Shown piece by piece: positions 10,310-22,337 of a stretch of 64,000 nucleotides of DNA. This stretch comes from Hordeum vulgare subsp. vulgare (lineage: Eukaryota > Streptophyta > Magnoliopsida > Poales > Poaceae), in NCBI RefSeq assembly GCF_904849725.1, contig NC_058521.1:143992744-144056743 (forward strand). The letters are read 5' to 3'. Each line of letters begins with the position of its first letter. Position 1 is the stretch's first letter. A model generated the notes under the pieces. It did no database searches. It was not told the DNA's origin and saw nothing but the letters and a program-made list of their open reading frames with translations. The position numbers and the translations under genes were made by a program.

Positions 10310-12499
10310 GAGCAACTTCAATGGGGCGATCCAAACGGGCGGTGATTTCATTCGCTTTTTGTTCGTTTGGGTCGGCCTCCCGTCCGTCGTCCGTCCTGTT
10401 TTAGATATAGGTCGACAGCGCGCCCAACGCGCCGACTCATATGTGTCGGCTGGCCGTCCTATTTTACATGATTTTCATAGTTTGAATCAAATAACATAAT
10501 TTGGACCGAATAAAATAGCATAGTTATTATAAGCCGAATAAAAATAAAAAAGTCTCACATAGTTTCCAATAGTTTTGCAAACGAATAAAAGAAGATAAAT
10601 CTATTGGTTGCCAACATGAGCCCACATATGCTCAACCAAATCATTTTGCAGTTGCACGTGAGTTTCCCAATCACGCATGTCTTAATGAAATTGGGTGAAC
10701 TGTTCAAACGTTGCCGTTCTTCCATTCTTAGGCACAACATTCTCACCCTGAAATTGAAACCCTTGATCGTACAGACGTTCCGGGCGCTCGTCTTCTACGA
10801 TCATATTATGCATGATCACACAAGCAGTCATCACCTCCCATAATTTTTGCGTGCTCCAGGTATTAGCAGGATACCGAACGATGCCCCATCGAGATTGCAA
10901 AACACCAAAGGCACGCTCAACATCCTTCCTGGCACTCTCTTGCTCTTGGACAAATCTTTTCCTCTTCTCTCCGACAGGGTTGGTTATTGTCTTGACAATA
11001 GTGGTCCACTGAGGATAGATACCATCACCCAGGTAGTATCCTTTGTCATAGTTGTGGCCGCTGACAGTAAAGTTCACCGATGGGTTGTTGCCTTCGGCAA
11101 TCCTAGCAAACACGGCAAGCGCTGAAGCACGTTAATATCATTGTGTGATCCGTCCATGCCAAAGAAAGAGTGCAAGATCCATAGATCTTCAGACGCCACG
11201 GCCTCTAGTATGACAGTGCAAGCCTTGACATGGCCCTTATACTTCCCTTGCCAAGCAGAAGGGCAGTTCTTCCACTCCCGGTGCATGCAGTCTATGCTAC
11301 CAAGCATCCCTGGAAGCCCCTGCTGGCATTCATCGCCAACAAAAGGGTTGTATCTTCAGCAGTCGGCTCTCTCAAGTACTCAGGGCCAGACACAACACTA
11401 ACAGCCTTGCAAAACTTATACATGGACTCTAGGCAAGTAGACTCACTCATACGAGCGTACTCGTCAAGGAGATCACCGGGCACTCCGTATGCAAGCATTC
11501 AGATGGCGGCGGTGCATTTATGATAAGAGGAAAAACCTATCTTGCCAACGGCATCCTCTTTGCACTCGAAATAGTCATTATAGCCAACCACCCCCTCTCT
11601 AATACGGTTGAAAAGATGCCTACTCATACGGAAATGATGACGGAATTTTTGATGTTTGAACAACGGGTTTGTTGCATCAAAGTAGTACTTCTAAAGAAGG
11701 AAATGTCCGCTCTCTCGGTTGCGATTCAACGTCGAAAGGTGGCCCGGAATGGAGCCACGGAACAATGGCCGCGGGTTGTTGAGGTGGTGATGGACCAACA
11801 CAGCAGCCAATACCTCCTCCTCGTCATCGGACGGCGAATCGTCGGAGTCGCAAAGGAAATTGTGAAAAAATAACTCATCGGCAGAGTCCATTTTGTACCT
11901 TGGCAAACTGTCGAACACCTTGCGGGCGTCGACGAAGGAGACGGTCGGCGAAGGGAGTCGCGGCGCGCACGGACCAGCTAGCTGCCCTGCCGGCGTCCGA
12001 CGAGTGGGCCGGTGTCCGACGAGCGTGCCGGTGAGGATCTGGCCGGGAGGCGAGGCGACTTCTTGGTCGGGGCGGGCTGTGTGGTGGGCGGGCGCGGGAG
12101 TGGGAAGCAGTCGGCTCCCCGGCGACAAGACGATGGCGGCAGCGGGCGACGTGGGAATGGGCGGCGTTGCTCGGCGGATGTGGAGGCACCGGTAGCTGGC
12201 AGAGTCGCCGGAAAAATGGGCGGCGGCGTCGGCGACGAAGTGGGCAGGCGAGGGTTGGATGGGGGAGGCCAATGTGCCACCAACCAGCGGGCCCGGGGGA
12301 GGAGAAGGCGAACGTGCGCATGTCTGTCGCGTGTCCGCGTTGACGCAAATCCGAGTCAAAAATGGGCCAGGAATGGGTCGGCCACGGATGAAAACCGGAC
12401 GCGCGTCCATTTGGGTTGGCGCGTTGGGTCGCCTTTTGAGTCCGCGCTGACCCAAACGGACGGCGGCTGACAAAATGGGTCGCCCCATTGGAGTTGCCC
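10310..12499 (-). mobile_element. PIF/Harbinger DNA transposon, degraded
   Basis: The left end reads GAGCAACTTCAATGGGGCGA (10310-10329). The right end (12480-12499), read on the minus strand, is GGGCAACTCCAATGGGGCGA, so the terminal inverted repeats match at 18 of 20 positions. The left end is preceded by TAA; the right flank GTT is a poor match to the TTA/TAA duplication expected of this superfamily. A minus-strand transposase relic fills 10682-11891. The 11892-12480 part is GC-rich non-coding sequence between transposase start and terminus. No MYB-like second ORF was found, so it would depend on another element even if transposase were intact. Confidence 0.85.
10682..11891 (-). pseudogene. 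Harbinger DDE transposase, broken
   Basis: The start codon is at 11891 (MDSADELFFHN) and the end is the stop at 10682. Family signatures appear in order: 'EEEVLAAVLVHHH' near the N-terminus, 'RMLAYGVPGDLLDEYARM', the first DDE segment 'LGSIDCMHREWKNCP', the second 'GMDGSHNDINVLQR' and 'GYYLGDGIYPQW', then 'KDVERAFGVLQSRWGI'. This is the DDE_Tnp_4 fold that cuts and pastes PIF/Harbinger ends. It is dead: there is an in-frame TAG at 11691-11693, an in-frame TGA at about 11499-11501, and two frameshifts near 11300 and 11110. The catalytic Asp and Glu segments are individually recognisable, so the decay is moderate. Confidence 0.88.
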
Positions 12500-14181
12500 G
12501 TTCCTTGACCACTATGTATGATTAAAGCATGTATAATTATTTCCTATCTAAATAGCATTATAGATTTGTTGATTTTGAAATAACACTGAACAAAAGCATG
12601 AGGGACTAAGAGCAGTAAGTTAGGAAACTCCTTTAGTAGTCACATATTACATGAAGAATAAATACGCCCACAATCTTTGAAGGATTAAATACAATACCAT
12701 CCATACTGAGAAAATTATCTACCATGTTTGCATCTATCTGTAGCTTTTCCTGATATTGCAAAATTTTGTGGCAACTTCTTTCTAGCTTCCAGTAACCACG
12801 ACATCAATTCAGGGAAACAAAATCCATGAGCGAAAACAAAAAAAGACATGAAAGGGCCATTGGCAGTGACTTTTCATTTGTATATCTCATTTTTCAGTCA
12901 TGTATATCGGATGCTCGCAAGTGTTCTGCATTAATTTGAAAAAGAATAAAATCTTACAAGTCTAACACTACCTACAAAATCTGAAACTATGTTCCAAGAA
13001 GGAGCACTTCCTACGATTTAAAGCTCCCTTGGGTGACTTTGGTTATTAGTGTTTGGCATGCAATTTTGATTGGCATGCACTGGAAAAAAATATTAAGTGA
13101 CCATCAAGAATTGTTGTGAATTGATCAAAGCTTCACATGCATGATGTATTATGTTCATATGAGATAACAAGATGTTGAATTTATTAGAAGACAAATAGTA
13201 CTCGTAAGTGTAGATTATTAGATCCTAAATCAGAGAACCAGAAATACTTGCATGAAGAGGTCATGACCCTGAGAATAGATAGACAACCTCCTACGGTTGA
13301 AAGCGCAATGTCAGCAGTACATTCATAACGTAGTTGAGCAATGTGCTACCCAAAACCGATTCATTTCTAAATTCTAATAAAGTAAAATAAAGCTATTTGT
13401 AATCTATATTGTCCACATGAGCAAATCAGGAATTCTCACAGAAGCACATTATATGAGCCAAATTATGAAGAAAACATGGTACATGTTTACTATTAGGATT
13501 ATCATCCATGGGATTAAAGCATGCAGTCCTCACACAATATCAAGATTTACCTAGAAAGATTAAATACTGATAACTGAACATATATAAATCATTGTGCCCA
13601 TTTTTCTATTCTTGGATAGCTAAAAGGTTTGCATCAATTTGTGAGGTTATCGTGCATGATCGGGGGCAAAGTGCAGTGACAAGTTCAGTTAACTTCATGC
13701 AGAAGTATGCCAATAGCCTCATGAGTCACAACGGATACACCTCGGAGAGTGGACCTGAAAGGTAAGGCAAAACATACAACATCATCAGCAGCTCGCCGAG
13801 GGAGGCAAGATCCAGTGGCAGCAACAGCGTAGAAGAACAATAGGCACATCATGACAAGGCCACCCAAACATGCCACACAAAGTAACAAACAACCTCACAT
13901 ACTTAAATTATTTTCCCTTTCTATAGAAAACCACTCTGCATTTTTCATAGATGTTGGGAAAGAACTATACAACAAACAAAAAAGGCAAAAGTCAGATTAG
14001 AGATTCCTGGCATATGAATATATAAAGCAACAGAAAATTCGTATGTTCACTATCGATTAAAACAAAAATACAGAAACAGAAGAATCGGGAAATATTACTA
14101 TCTGCGCATAGCAAGCTAACTCAGAGAGCACTAACAGGGTATGTCTTGTTCTTTAGGATAGCATCGTAAAAGAACCGATCA
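12500..14181. other. AT-rich interval with no recognisable gene
   Basis: About 1.7 kb of AT-rich sequence. I found no frame with a recognisable domain, no terminal repeats and no strong tandem repeat. It is probably intergenic DNA or an old unrecognisable transposon. Confidence 0.5.
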
Positions 14182-14196
14182 TCTCTACTATTAAAG
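14182..14196 (+). other. Helitron-like 5' terminus
   Basis: The sequence A|TCTCTACTATTAAAG closely resembles the 5' end of grass Helitrons, which insert between A and T and begin with TC. It stands about 260 bp upstream of an F-box gene fragment. A possible 3' partner is CTAG at 15257-15260, preceded by an inverted repeat GGTCAT...ATGACC (15213-15244), but the base following CTAG is A rather than the expected T. The call is tentative. Confidence 0.3.
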
Positions 14197-14439
14197 AAGA
14201 ATCTCCGGACGTGATGGTTTGACCTCCATCGTCCTCCCCTCTATCGCCAGAAAGTCAGCCCTCATTCCCTCCTACGATCCCCTCCCACGAAAAAACCCAC
14301 TAATTATCCTGCCCGCTACAAAAAGCAGAAAATAAATAAATAACCGCAAGCCACGAAGGCACGAACGCATATCGCGTCTCCTGCTACCCCGTCCCCATCC
14401 ACACACCCTCGCTCCCGATCCATCTCTCTCCCGAGAAAT

Positions 14440-14870
14440 CTCACCGGCTCAAGCCCTCTGAGGTCGGCGCCCTGCTGGGTTGCTGCGACGGGCTCCGTTT
14501 TCTTTGTGTGCAACCCGGTGACCAGGCTGGCGGCTAGGTTGGACTTGAAGCCGCGTTCTTGCCCCGACCTGACCAGGCTGTGCGGCTTTAACAACCACGG
14601 CCCGTCCGGCGAGCTCCGGCTTCTCGTCCTCGCCAATGAACGAGAGTCTGGCTTGGCGGCGCACTACCTTTACTCGCTCGCCGCTGTCGCCGCCGCAGCC
14701 AGCTCACAACATCCTCGCCGTCTCGGACCAGTGACCGACGGTGTAGTCGCCTATTTCATCAACCACTATGCCCACGACAGGGGCAAAATTCACTTGACGA
14801 TTCATCCTGTGGCCAGGAACACCCAGAAGATCCTGGCGTTCGACACGGTGTCCGAGGATTTCTGGCTGAT
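14440..14870 (+). pseudogene. F-box protein fragment (FBA-like region)
   Basis: Two overlapping frames together resemble the C-terminal half of grass F-box proteins: 'LLGCCDGLRF' in one frame (about 14468-14497), then after a one-base shift 'VCNPVTRLAARLDL', 'CPDLTRLCGFNNHGPSGELRLLVLANE', 'GKIHLTIHPV' and 'KILAFDTVSEDFWLM'. This is the usual order (FVCNPVTRRW ... ILAFDTV.E.FR.M). The N-terminal F-box that binds SKP1 is absent. Downstream of about 14870 the frame stays open to 15243 but becomes low-complexity Pro/Arg/Ser and looks like chance. It is a truncated, frameshifted gene copy, perhaps captured by a Helitron. The family is assigned from motif order only. Confidence 0.5.
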
Positions 14871-15276
14871 GTGGCGGCCGCCGTGGCCGAGGGATCCCCG
14901 CCGCCGCTACCCTCCTCTTCCGCCTCTTCTGCTCCACGACCGTGTGGCCGTGGAAACGCCTGTCTCCCTCTCAGTCGCACACCCTCGTCTCTGTCGCCCT
15001 GGCGTCGCATTTGTTCCCGTCTCCGTCTCCGCCGCCGTCGTGCGACCATCCATCCGCTCTGCGGTGCCCATCCTAGCTCCGCCTTTGCCGAATCCGGTCG
15101 AGATCGATCTCGAGCACCCTCGACGAGGCGTGCCTCCAACGTCCCGAGCATCAGCGTCGATCTCCGTGGGAGACTTCCTCCTACCTTCGGAGGAGACGCA
15201 TGAGCCGAGCCCGGTCATCACACGACCGTGGCCATGGCCATGACCATCAGCAACCGCTAGATCAGCGTTTGGCGGC
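14871..15276. other. GC-rich remainder between F-box fragment and element A
   Basis: Low-complexity GC-rich sequence, open in several frames but without a recognisable domain. It ends abruptly at 15276 where the LTR of element A begins. The five bases before the LTR, GCGGC (15272-15276), should be the left target duplication of A; the right copy lies beyond the window. Confidence 0.5.
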
Positions 15277-16801
15277 TGATACGTCCATTTTGCATCATGT
15301 TTTCATGTTGTTATTTATCGCTTCTTTGGCTGTTATTTCACATCACGGTACAATTCTTATGCCTTTTCTCTCTTATTTTGCAAGGTTTACATGAAGAGGG
15401 AGAATGCCGGCAACTAGAATTCTGGCCTAAAAGTGGAGCAAGTTTGAGATACCTATTCTGCGCAACTCCAAACGCCGTAAAAATCAACGAGGATTTTTTT
15501 TCCTGATTTATAAAAAATACTGGGCTGAAGAAGCGCCAGAGGGGGGCATGCAGGTGGCCACAAGCCTGCACGGCGCGGCCACCCCCCAGGCCGCGCCATG
15601 AGGGCTTGTGGGCAGCCTGCTGGCCCACTTGGCCCCCTCTTTTGCTATATGAAGGGTTTCGTCCAGGAAAAAAATAGGGAGGATCTTTTTCGTGGATTCG
15701 CCGCAGCCACGAGGCGGAACTTGAGTAGAACCAATCTAGAGCTTGAGCAGGACGATCCTGGTGGGGAAACTTCCCTCCCGGAGGGGGAAATTGTCGCCAT
15801 CGTCATCACCAACACTCCTCTCATCGGAGGGGACTCATCACCATCAATATCTTCATCAACACCATCTCATCTCCAAACCCTAGTTCATCACTTGTAACCA
15901 ATCTCCGTCTCGCGACTCCGATTGGTACTTGTAAGGTTGCTAGTAGTGTTAATTACTCTTTGTAGTTGAAGCTAGTTGGATTATTTGGTGGAAGAGTTTA
16001 TGTTCAGGTCCTTGATGCTACTCATTACCTCTCTGGTCATGAATATGATTATGCTTTGTGAGTAGTTACTTTTTTTCCCGAGGACATGGGATAAGTCATG
16101 CTAATAGTAGTCATGTGAAATTGGTATCCGTTCGGTAATTTGATATGTTGTATGTTGTTTTTCCTCTAGTGGTGTTATGTGAACGTCGACTACATAACAC
16201 TTCACCATTATTTGGGCCTAGAGGAAGGCATTGGGAAGTAGTAATGATATGATGGGTTGCTAGAGTGACAGAATCTTAAACCCTAGTTTATGCGTTGCTT
16301 CGTAAGGGGCTGATTTGGATCCACTAGTTTAATGCTATGGTTAGACTTTGTCTTAATTCTTCTTTCGTATTTGCGGATGCTTGCGAGGGGGGTTAATCAT
16401 AAGTGGGATGCTTGTCCAAGTAAGGGCCGTACCCAAGCACCGGTCCACCCATATATCAAACTATCAAAGTAACGAACGCGAATCATATGAACATGATGAA
16501 AACTAGCATCACAGAAATTCCCGTGTGTACTCGGGAGCGTTTTTCCTCCTATAAGACTTTGTCCAGGCTTGTCCCTTGCTACAAATGGGATTGGGCCACT
16601 TTGCTGCACCGTTGCTACTTTTGTTACTTGTTGCTTGCTACGAATCACCTCACCACACAATCACTTGTTACCGACAATTTCAGTGCTTGCAGATTTTACC
16701 TTGCTGAAAACCACTTGTCAGATCCTTCTGCTTCTCGTTGGGTTCGACACTCTTACTTATCGAAAGGACTACGATTGATCCCCTATACTTGTGGGTCATG
16801 A
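15277..16801 (+). repeat. 5' LTR of element A
   Basis: It runs from TGATACGTCC to the terminus GGGTCATGA (the family terminus is GGGTCATCA, seen at 41266; here C has become G). It is 1525 bp. A likely TATA-like motif, gctatatgaa, lies near 15642. The GC-rich inverted repeat at 15558-15611 lies inside. Confidence 0.92.
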
Positions 16802-16812
16802 AGACTCTTTTC

Positions 16813-16830
16813 TGGCGCCGTTGCCGGGGA
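16813..16830 (+). other. Primer-binding site of element A
   Basis: TGGCGCCGTTGCCGGGGA, 11 bases after the LTR end. This is the form expected to pair with the 3' end of tRNA-Asp, usual for Athila-clade elements. It would prime minus-strand DNA synthesis. Confidence 0.85.
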
Positions 16831-16907
16831 GTGAAGCGCCTTTGGTAAGTGGAACTTGGTAAGGAAACATTCACATAGTGTGCTGAAATTTTTTATCACT
16901 TGTCACT

Positions 16908-19900
16908 ATGGATACTAATCCTTTGAGGGGCTTGTTCAGGGTATCTTCACGTCGAACGGAAGCACAAATAGTTGCTCCTCAACCTGCTGCACCTACTGAA
17001 AATATTTGCTTTGAATTTCCTTCGAGTATGCTTGAGAAACTGCTCGCTAATCCTTTTACAGGTGATGGAACTTCACATCCAGATTTGCATCTGATCTATG
17101 TAGATGAAGTTTGTGGTTTATTTAAGCTTGCAGGTGTGCCCGAGGATGAGGTCAAGAAGAAGGTCTTTCCTTTATCTTTGAAGGATAAGGCATTGACATG
17201 GTATAGGCTATGTGATGATACTAGATCATGGGACTACAATCGGTTGAAATTGGAATTTCATCAAAAGTTTTATCCTATGCATTTAGTACATCGTGATCGG
17301 AATTATATTTATATTTTTTGGCCTCGTGACAGAGAAAGCATCACTCAATCTTGGGGGAGGCTTAAATCAATGCTATATTCATGCCCCAATCATGAGCTCT
17401 CGAGAGAAATTATCATTCAGAACTTCTATGCTCGGCTTTCTCATGATGATCGCACCATGCTTGACACTTCTTGTACCGGTTCTTTTACGAAGAGAGATAT
17501 TGACTTCAAATGGAATTTATTGGAGAGAATTAAACGCAACTCTGAAGATTGGGAGCTTGAAGAAGGTAAGGAGTCAGGTATGAATTTCACGTTTGATTGC
17601 GTTAAATCCTTTGTTGAGACAAATACTTTTTGTGACTTTAGCGCTAAGTATGGAATTGACTCTGAGATAGTAGCTTCATTGTGTGAATCCTTTGCTGCTC
17701 ATATTGATATCCCCAAAGAGAAGTGGTTTAAATATCATCCTGCTTTAGAAGTCAATGTAGTTAAACCCATTCCAGTTGAAGAGAAAGTCATTTCCTATAA
17801 TGATCCTGTTGTTCCCAATGCTTACATTGAGAAACCACCTTTCCCTGTTAGGATAAAGGATCATTCTAAAGCTTCAACTGTGATACATAGAGGCTATATT
17901 AGAACACCTACACCCCCTGAGCAAATTAGAGTTGAACCTAGCATTGCTATTATCAATGATCTTCTGTCCGACGATGTTGAGGGACATAATATTCACTTCT
18001 GTGAAGATGCTGCTAGAATTGCTAAACCTCACGTTAGAGACAAACATAGGCCTGTTGTTGGCATGCCTGTGGTTTCTGTTAACATAGGAGATCGTTGTTA
18101 TCATTGTTTATGTGACGTGGGTGCTAGTGTTAGTGCAATACCTCAATCCTTATACGATGAAATCAAAGATGAGATTGCACCTGTTGAGATAGAACCTATT
18201 GATGTCACTATTCAGCTTGCCAATAGAGATATTATCTGCCCTATGGGAATTGTTAGGGATGTTGAAGTCTTGTGTGGTAAAATGAAGTATCCTGCTGATT
18301 TCCTCGTTCTTGCTACCGCACAAGATAGCTTTTGTCCCATCATATTTGGCAGACCTTTTCTCAATACTGTCAATGCTCATATTGATTGTGAGAAGCAAAC
18401 TGTCACTGTTGGCTTTGAAGGTGTGTCACATGAGTTCAACTTCTCCAAGTTTGGTAGACAACCTCATGAAAAAGAGTTGCCTATTAGGGATGAAACTATT
18501 TCCCTAGCTTCTATTGATGTGCCTCCTACTGATCCCTTAGAGCAATACTTGCTTGAGCATGAAAATGATATGCATATGGATGAAAGGGATGAGATAGATA
18601 GAGTTGTCTTAGAACAATATCCTATCCTTAAGAATAACTTGCATGTTGAACTGCTTGGGGATCCACCCCCACCAAAGGGTGATCCTGTGTTCGAGCTTAA
18701 ACAGTTGCCTGATACTCTTAAGTATGCCTACCTTGATGAAAAAGAGATATATCCTGTTATAATTAGTGCTAGCCTCTCAGAGCATGAAGAAAAGAAGTTG
18801 CTAAAAACTCTAAGGAAGCACCGTGCTGCTATTGGATATACTCTCGATGATCTTAAGGGCATTAGTCCCACTCTATGCGAGCACAAGATTAAAACCGATC
18901 CTGATTTCAAACCAGTTGCTGATCATCAAAGGAGATTAAATCCTAAGATGAAAGAAGTAGTAAGAAAAGAAATACTAAAGCTCCTTGAAGCGGGTATTAT
19001 CTATCATGTTGCTCATAGTGATTGGGTGAGTCCGGTGCATTGCGTCCCTAAGAAGGGAGGCATTACCGTTGTCCCTAATGATAAGGATGAATTGATCCCA
19101 GAGAGGATTATTACTGGCTATAGGATGGTGATCGATTTTAGGAAATTGAATAAAGCCACTAGGAAAGATCATTACCCTTTGCCTTTTATCGACCAAATGG
19201 TAGAAAGGCTGTCCAAACACACACACTTCTGCTTTCTAGACGGTTATTCTGGTTTCTCCCAAATACCAGTTGCACAATCTCATCAGGAGAAACCCACTTT
19301 CACCTGCCCTTTCGGTACCTTTGCTTATAGACGTATGCCTTTTGGCTTATGTAATGCACCTGCCACCTTTCAACGATGTATTGATGGCTTCTTCGTTTAT
19401 GGGTCTTCCTTTGATGATTGCCTCAGCAACCTTGATCGAGTCTTACAGAGATGTAAAGACACCAATCTTGTCTTGAATTGGGAGAAGTGACACTTTATGG
19501 TTAATGAAGGCATCGTCTTAGGACATAAAATTTCTGAAAGAGGTATTGAACTCGATAAGGCTAAGGTTGATGCAATCGAGAAAATGCCATACCCCACAGA
19601 TATCAAAGGTATAAGAAGTTTCCTTGGTCATGCTGGTTTCTATAGAAGGTTCATTAAAGACTTCTCTAAGATTTCTAGGCCTCTTACCAATCTCTTGCAA
19701 AAGGATATTTCTTTTGTTTTTGACGATGATTGTGAGGAAGCCTTCGAAATACTTAAGAGGGCTTTGATAACTTCACCTATTGTTCAACCACCTGATTGGA
19801 ACTTGCCTTTTGAAATCATGTGTGATGCTAGTGATTATGCTGTTGGTGTTGTTCTAGGGCAAAGAGTCGATAAGAAGTTGAATGTTATTCACTACGCTAG

Positions 19901-21634
19901 TAAAACTCTAGACAGTGCCCAGAGAAACTATGCTACTACGGAGAAGGAGTTTTTAGCAGTCGTGTTTGCATGTGAAAAGTTTAGGTCTTACATAGTTGAT
20001 TCCAAAGTCACTATTCACACTGATCATGTTGCTATTAGGTACCTCATGGAGAAGAAAGACGCTAAACCTAGACTTATCAGATGGGTTCTCTTGCTACAAG
20101 AATTTGATTTGCACGTTGTCGACAGAAAGGGTGCTGATAATCCAGTAGCAGATAACTTGTCTAGGTTGGAGAACGTTCTTGATGACCCACAACCTATTGA
20201 TCATAGCTTTCCCGATGTGCAACTGAATGGCATCAATGCTTCACGTAGTGCACCGTGGTATGCTGATTATGCAAACTATATCGTTGCCAAATACATACCA
20301 CCTAGTTTCACGTACCAGCAAAAGAAGAAATTCTTCTTTGACTTGAGACATTACTTTTGGGATGAGCCTCAGCTTTATAAGAAAGGAGTAGATGGTGTTA
20401 TTAGACGTTGTGTACCTGAACATGAACAGGTACATATCCTACAGAAGTGTCACTCCGAGGCCTACGGAGGACACCTTCCGGGAGATAGAACTGCACACAA
20501 GGTATTGCAATCAGGTTTCTATTGGCCCACTCTCTTCAAGGATGCCCGTAAGTTTGTCTTGTCTTGTGACGAATGTCAAAGAATAGGTAATATTAGCAAA
20601 AGTCAGGAAATGCCTATGAACTATTCACTTGTCATTGAACCATTTGATGTCTGGGGCTTTGATTATATGGGACCTTTTCTAAAATCCAACGGTATACTCA
20701 TATCCTAGTTGTTTTTTATTACGTCACTAAGTGGGTAGAAGCTATCCCCACTAGTAGTGCTGATCACAACACCTCTATTAGGATGCTGAAAGAAGTTATC
20801 TTCCCTAGATTTGGAGTCCCTAGATATCTAATGACCGACAGTGGTTCACACTTCATTCATGGTGCTTTCCGTAAAATGCTTGCTAAGTACGATGCCAACC
20901 ATAGAATTGCGTCTCCCTATCACCCTCAGTCCAGTGGTCAAGTAGAGCTAAGTAATAGATAGATTAAACTAATTCTGCAACAGACTGTCAACAGGTCTAG
21001 AAAGTGGTCTAAGAAGCTCGATGATGCACTGTGGGCTTATAGGACTGCGTATAAGAATCCCATGGGCATGTCTCCGTACAAAATGGTCTACGGTAGAGCA
21101 TGTCATTTACCTCTTGAGCTAGAGCATAAAGCTTATTGGACAATCAAAGAGCTCAACTTTGATTTCAAACTTGCCGGTGAGAATAGGTTATTTGATATTA
21201 GCTCGCTTGATGAGTGGAGAACTCAGGCAGATGAGAATGCCAAGCTGTTCAAAGAGAAGGTTAAGAGGTGCCATGATAAGAGGATACAAAAGCGTGAGTT
21301 CAATGTAGGTGATTATGTCTTGCTATATAACTCTCGTTTAAGATTCTTTGCAGGCAAGCTTCTCTCTAAATGGGAAGGTCCCTATGTTGTTGAGGAAGTA
21401 TATTGTTCCGGTGCTATCAAGATCAACAACACGGAAGGTAATTGTCCGAGAGTTGTAAATGGGTAGAGAATCAAGCATTATATCTCAGGTACTCCCATAA
21501 ATGTTGAAAGCAATATCATCAATACCATAACTTCGGAAGAATACCTAAGGGATATTTATCAGCCTGTTTCAGACTCCGAAAACGAAGAGGTATGTGATTC
21601 GGTAAGAAAACAGAGTCCAAAACTTCTCCAGTAG
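16908..21634 (+). pseudogene. Element A gag-pol polyprotein (gag, protease, RT, RNase H, integrase), broken
   Basis: The start is the ATG at 16908 and the first open segment runs 860 codons. Gag occupies roughly residues 1-330 ('WYRLCDDTRSWDYNRLKLEFHQKF'). An Athila-type aspartic protease follows (CDVGASVSAIP, catalytic D403; 'IIFGRPFLNTVNAHID'). RT shows 'YRMVIDFRKLNKATRKDHYPLP', 'CFLDGYSGFSQIP' and '[16 protein letters not shown]'. RNase H shows '[17 protein letters not shown]' and '[14 protein letters not shown]'. Integrase shows H2C2 ('SCDECQRIG'), 'FDYMGPF', 'MTDSGSHF' and 'SSGQVELSNR'. Breaks: relative to element B, 48 bases are missing around 19375-19395 and the catalytic MDD has become IDG; TGA at 19488; frameshift near 20691; TAG at 20960 and 21464. 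The native stop is probably TAG 21632-21634. Confidence 0.9.
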
Positions 21635-21707
21635 GAATTTTTCTCCGTTTTGGAATATTTGAAAAAATACAAAAATTGGAAGTAGTCCAAAAAGTGCGCG
21701 AGGAGGC

Positions 21708-21761
21708 GACAAGCCTGCACGGCGCGGGCCCACCCCCTGGCCGCGCCGTGAGGGCCTGTGG
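21708..21761. repeat. GC-rich inverted repeat, post-pol copy in element A
   Basis: Arms CGACAAGCC...GGGCCTGTGG with inner arms GGCGCGG/CCGCGCC. It is the same structure as in the LTRs, here just after the pol stop and before the post-pol ORF. Confidence 0.8.
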
Positions 21762-21920
21762 ACACCTCGTGTGCCTCCCGGACTCCGTTTTCGTGTGGGG
21801 TACTCCTTCTGGTCTGGAAAAATTTATTATATATACTCCCGTTTGGTCTGACCCCTGCATCACGCAGATTTCCTCTATTTTTCGTTTCGAGCCTGTTTTC
21901 TGCCGCAGATCTAGGTCAAG

Positions 21921-22337
21921 ATGTCTTCTCAGGATTCAGGTGGGGAAAGCTATGTGGCTTATTACCTTGCTAACCCCAAGGTCTATGGTGACTTGGATCC
22001 TTATGGCTGGACCACTGATGAGGACGAAGATTATGATCCGAAGGGGAAGGAGCAAACAAGTTTCGATGAAGTGGAGGCTCCTCTAGCTCAACCTGGACAC
22101 ACTCATGTGGAGTTCAAGAAGTCGAGCCTCCCTGACTCAAGGAAGAAGCCTAAGACCTTGTTTATCCCTTCTCTTTTCTTGCAGAAGAGTAAGCGGGAAT
22201 TATGCCAGAGGGTGTTGAAGCTTGAAGAGGAAAACGATGATCTGAGGGAGCAGAATTTTATGCTCAAGTGGAAATTAAACAAGCTCAAGACCTCTTCAAC
22301 AACTCCTCCACCTTCACCACTAAAGGAAGACAACTGA
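21921..22337 (+). CDS. Post-pol ORF of element A (acidic, coiled-coil protein)
   Basis: An intact 138-residue frame lies where Athila-type elements carry an extra, sometimes 'envelope-like', ORF. It begins MSSQDSGGES, has an acidic patch at 33-39 (DEDEDYD), a basic stretch at 66-79, and a heptad-rich predicted coiled coil at about 92-123 (KRELCQRVLKLEEEN...). It ends TTPPPSPLKEDN. I see no signal peptide and no membrane segment, so it does not look like a fusion protein. Its C-terminal tail is nearly the same as that of the unrelated post-pol ORF of element B. Function unknown; oligomerisation through the coiled coil is the only inference the sequence allows. It is intact although gag-pol is dead. 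Confidence 0.6.
   Translation: MSSQDSGGESYVAYYLANPKVYGDLDPYGWTTDEDEDYDPKGKEQTSFDEVEAPLAQPGHTHVEFKKSSLPDSRKKPKTLFIPSLFLQKSKRELCQRVLKLEEENDDLREQNFMLKWKLNKLKTSSTTPPPSPLKEDN

Noticed and set aside
11892..12512. GC-rich frames on both strands in the right part of the Harbinger element
   Set aside because: They run through the terminal repeat and lack domains; only the part below 11891 on the minus strand matches transposase.
21921..22337. Calling the post-pol ORF a true envelope gene
   Set aside because: No signal peptide, no transmembrane segment and no fusion-type architecture; only position matches.
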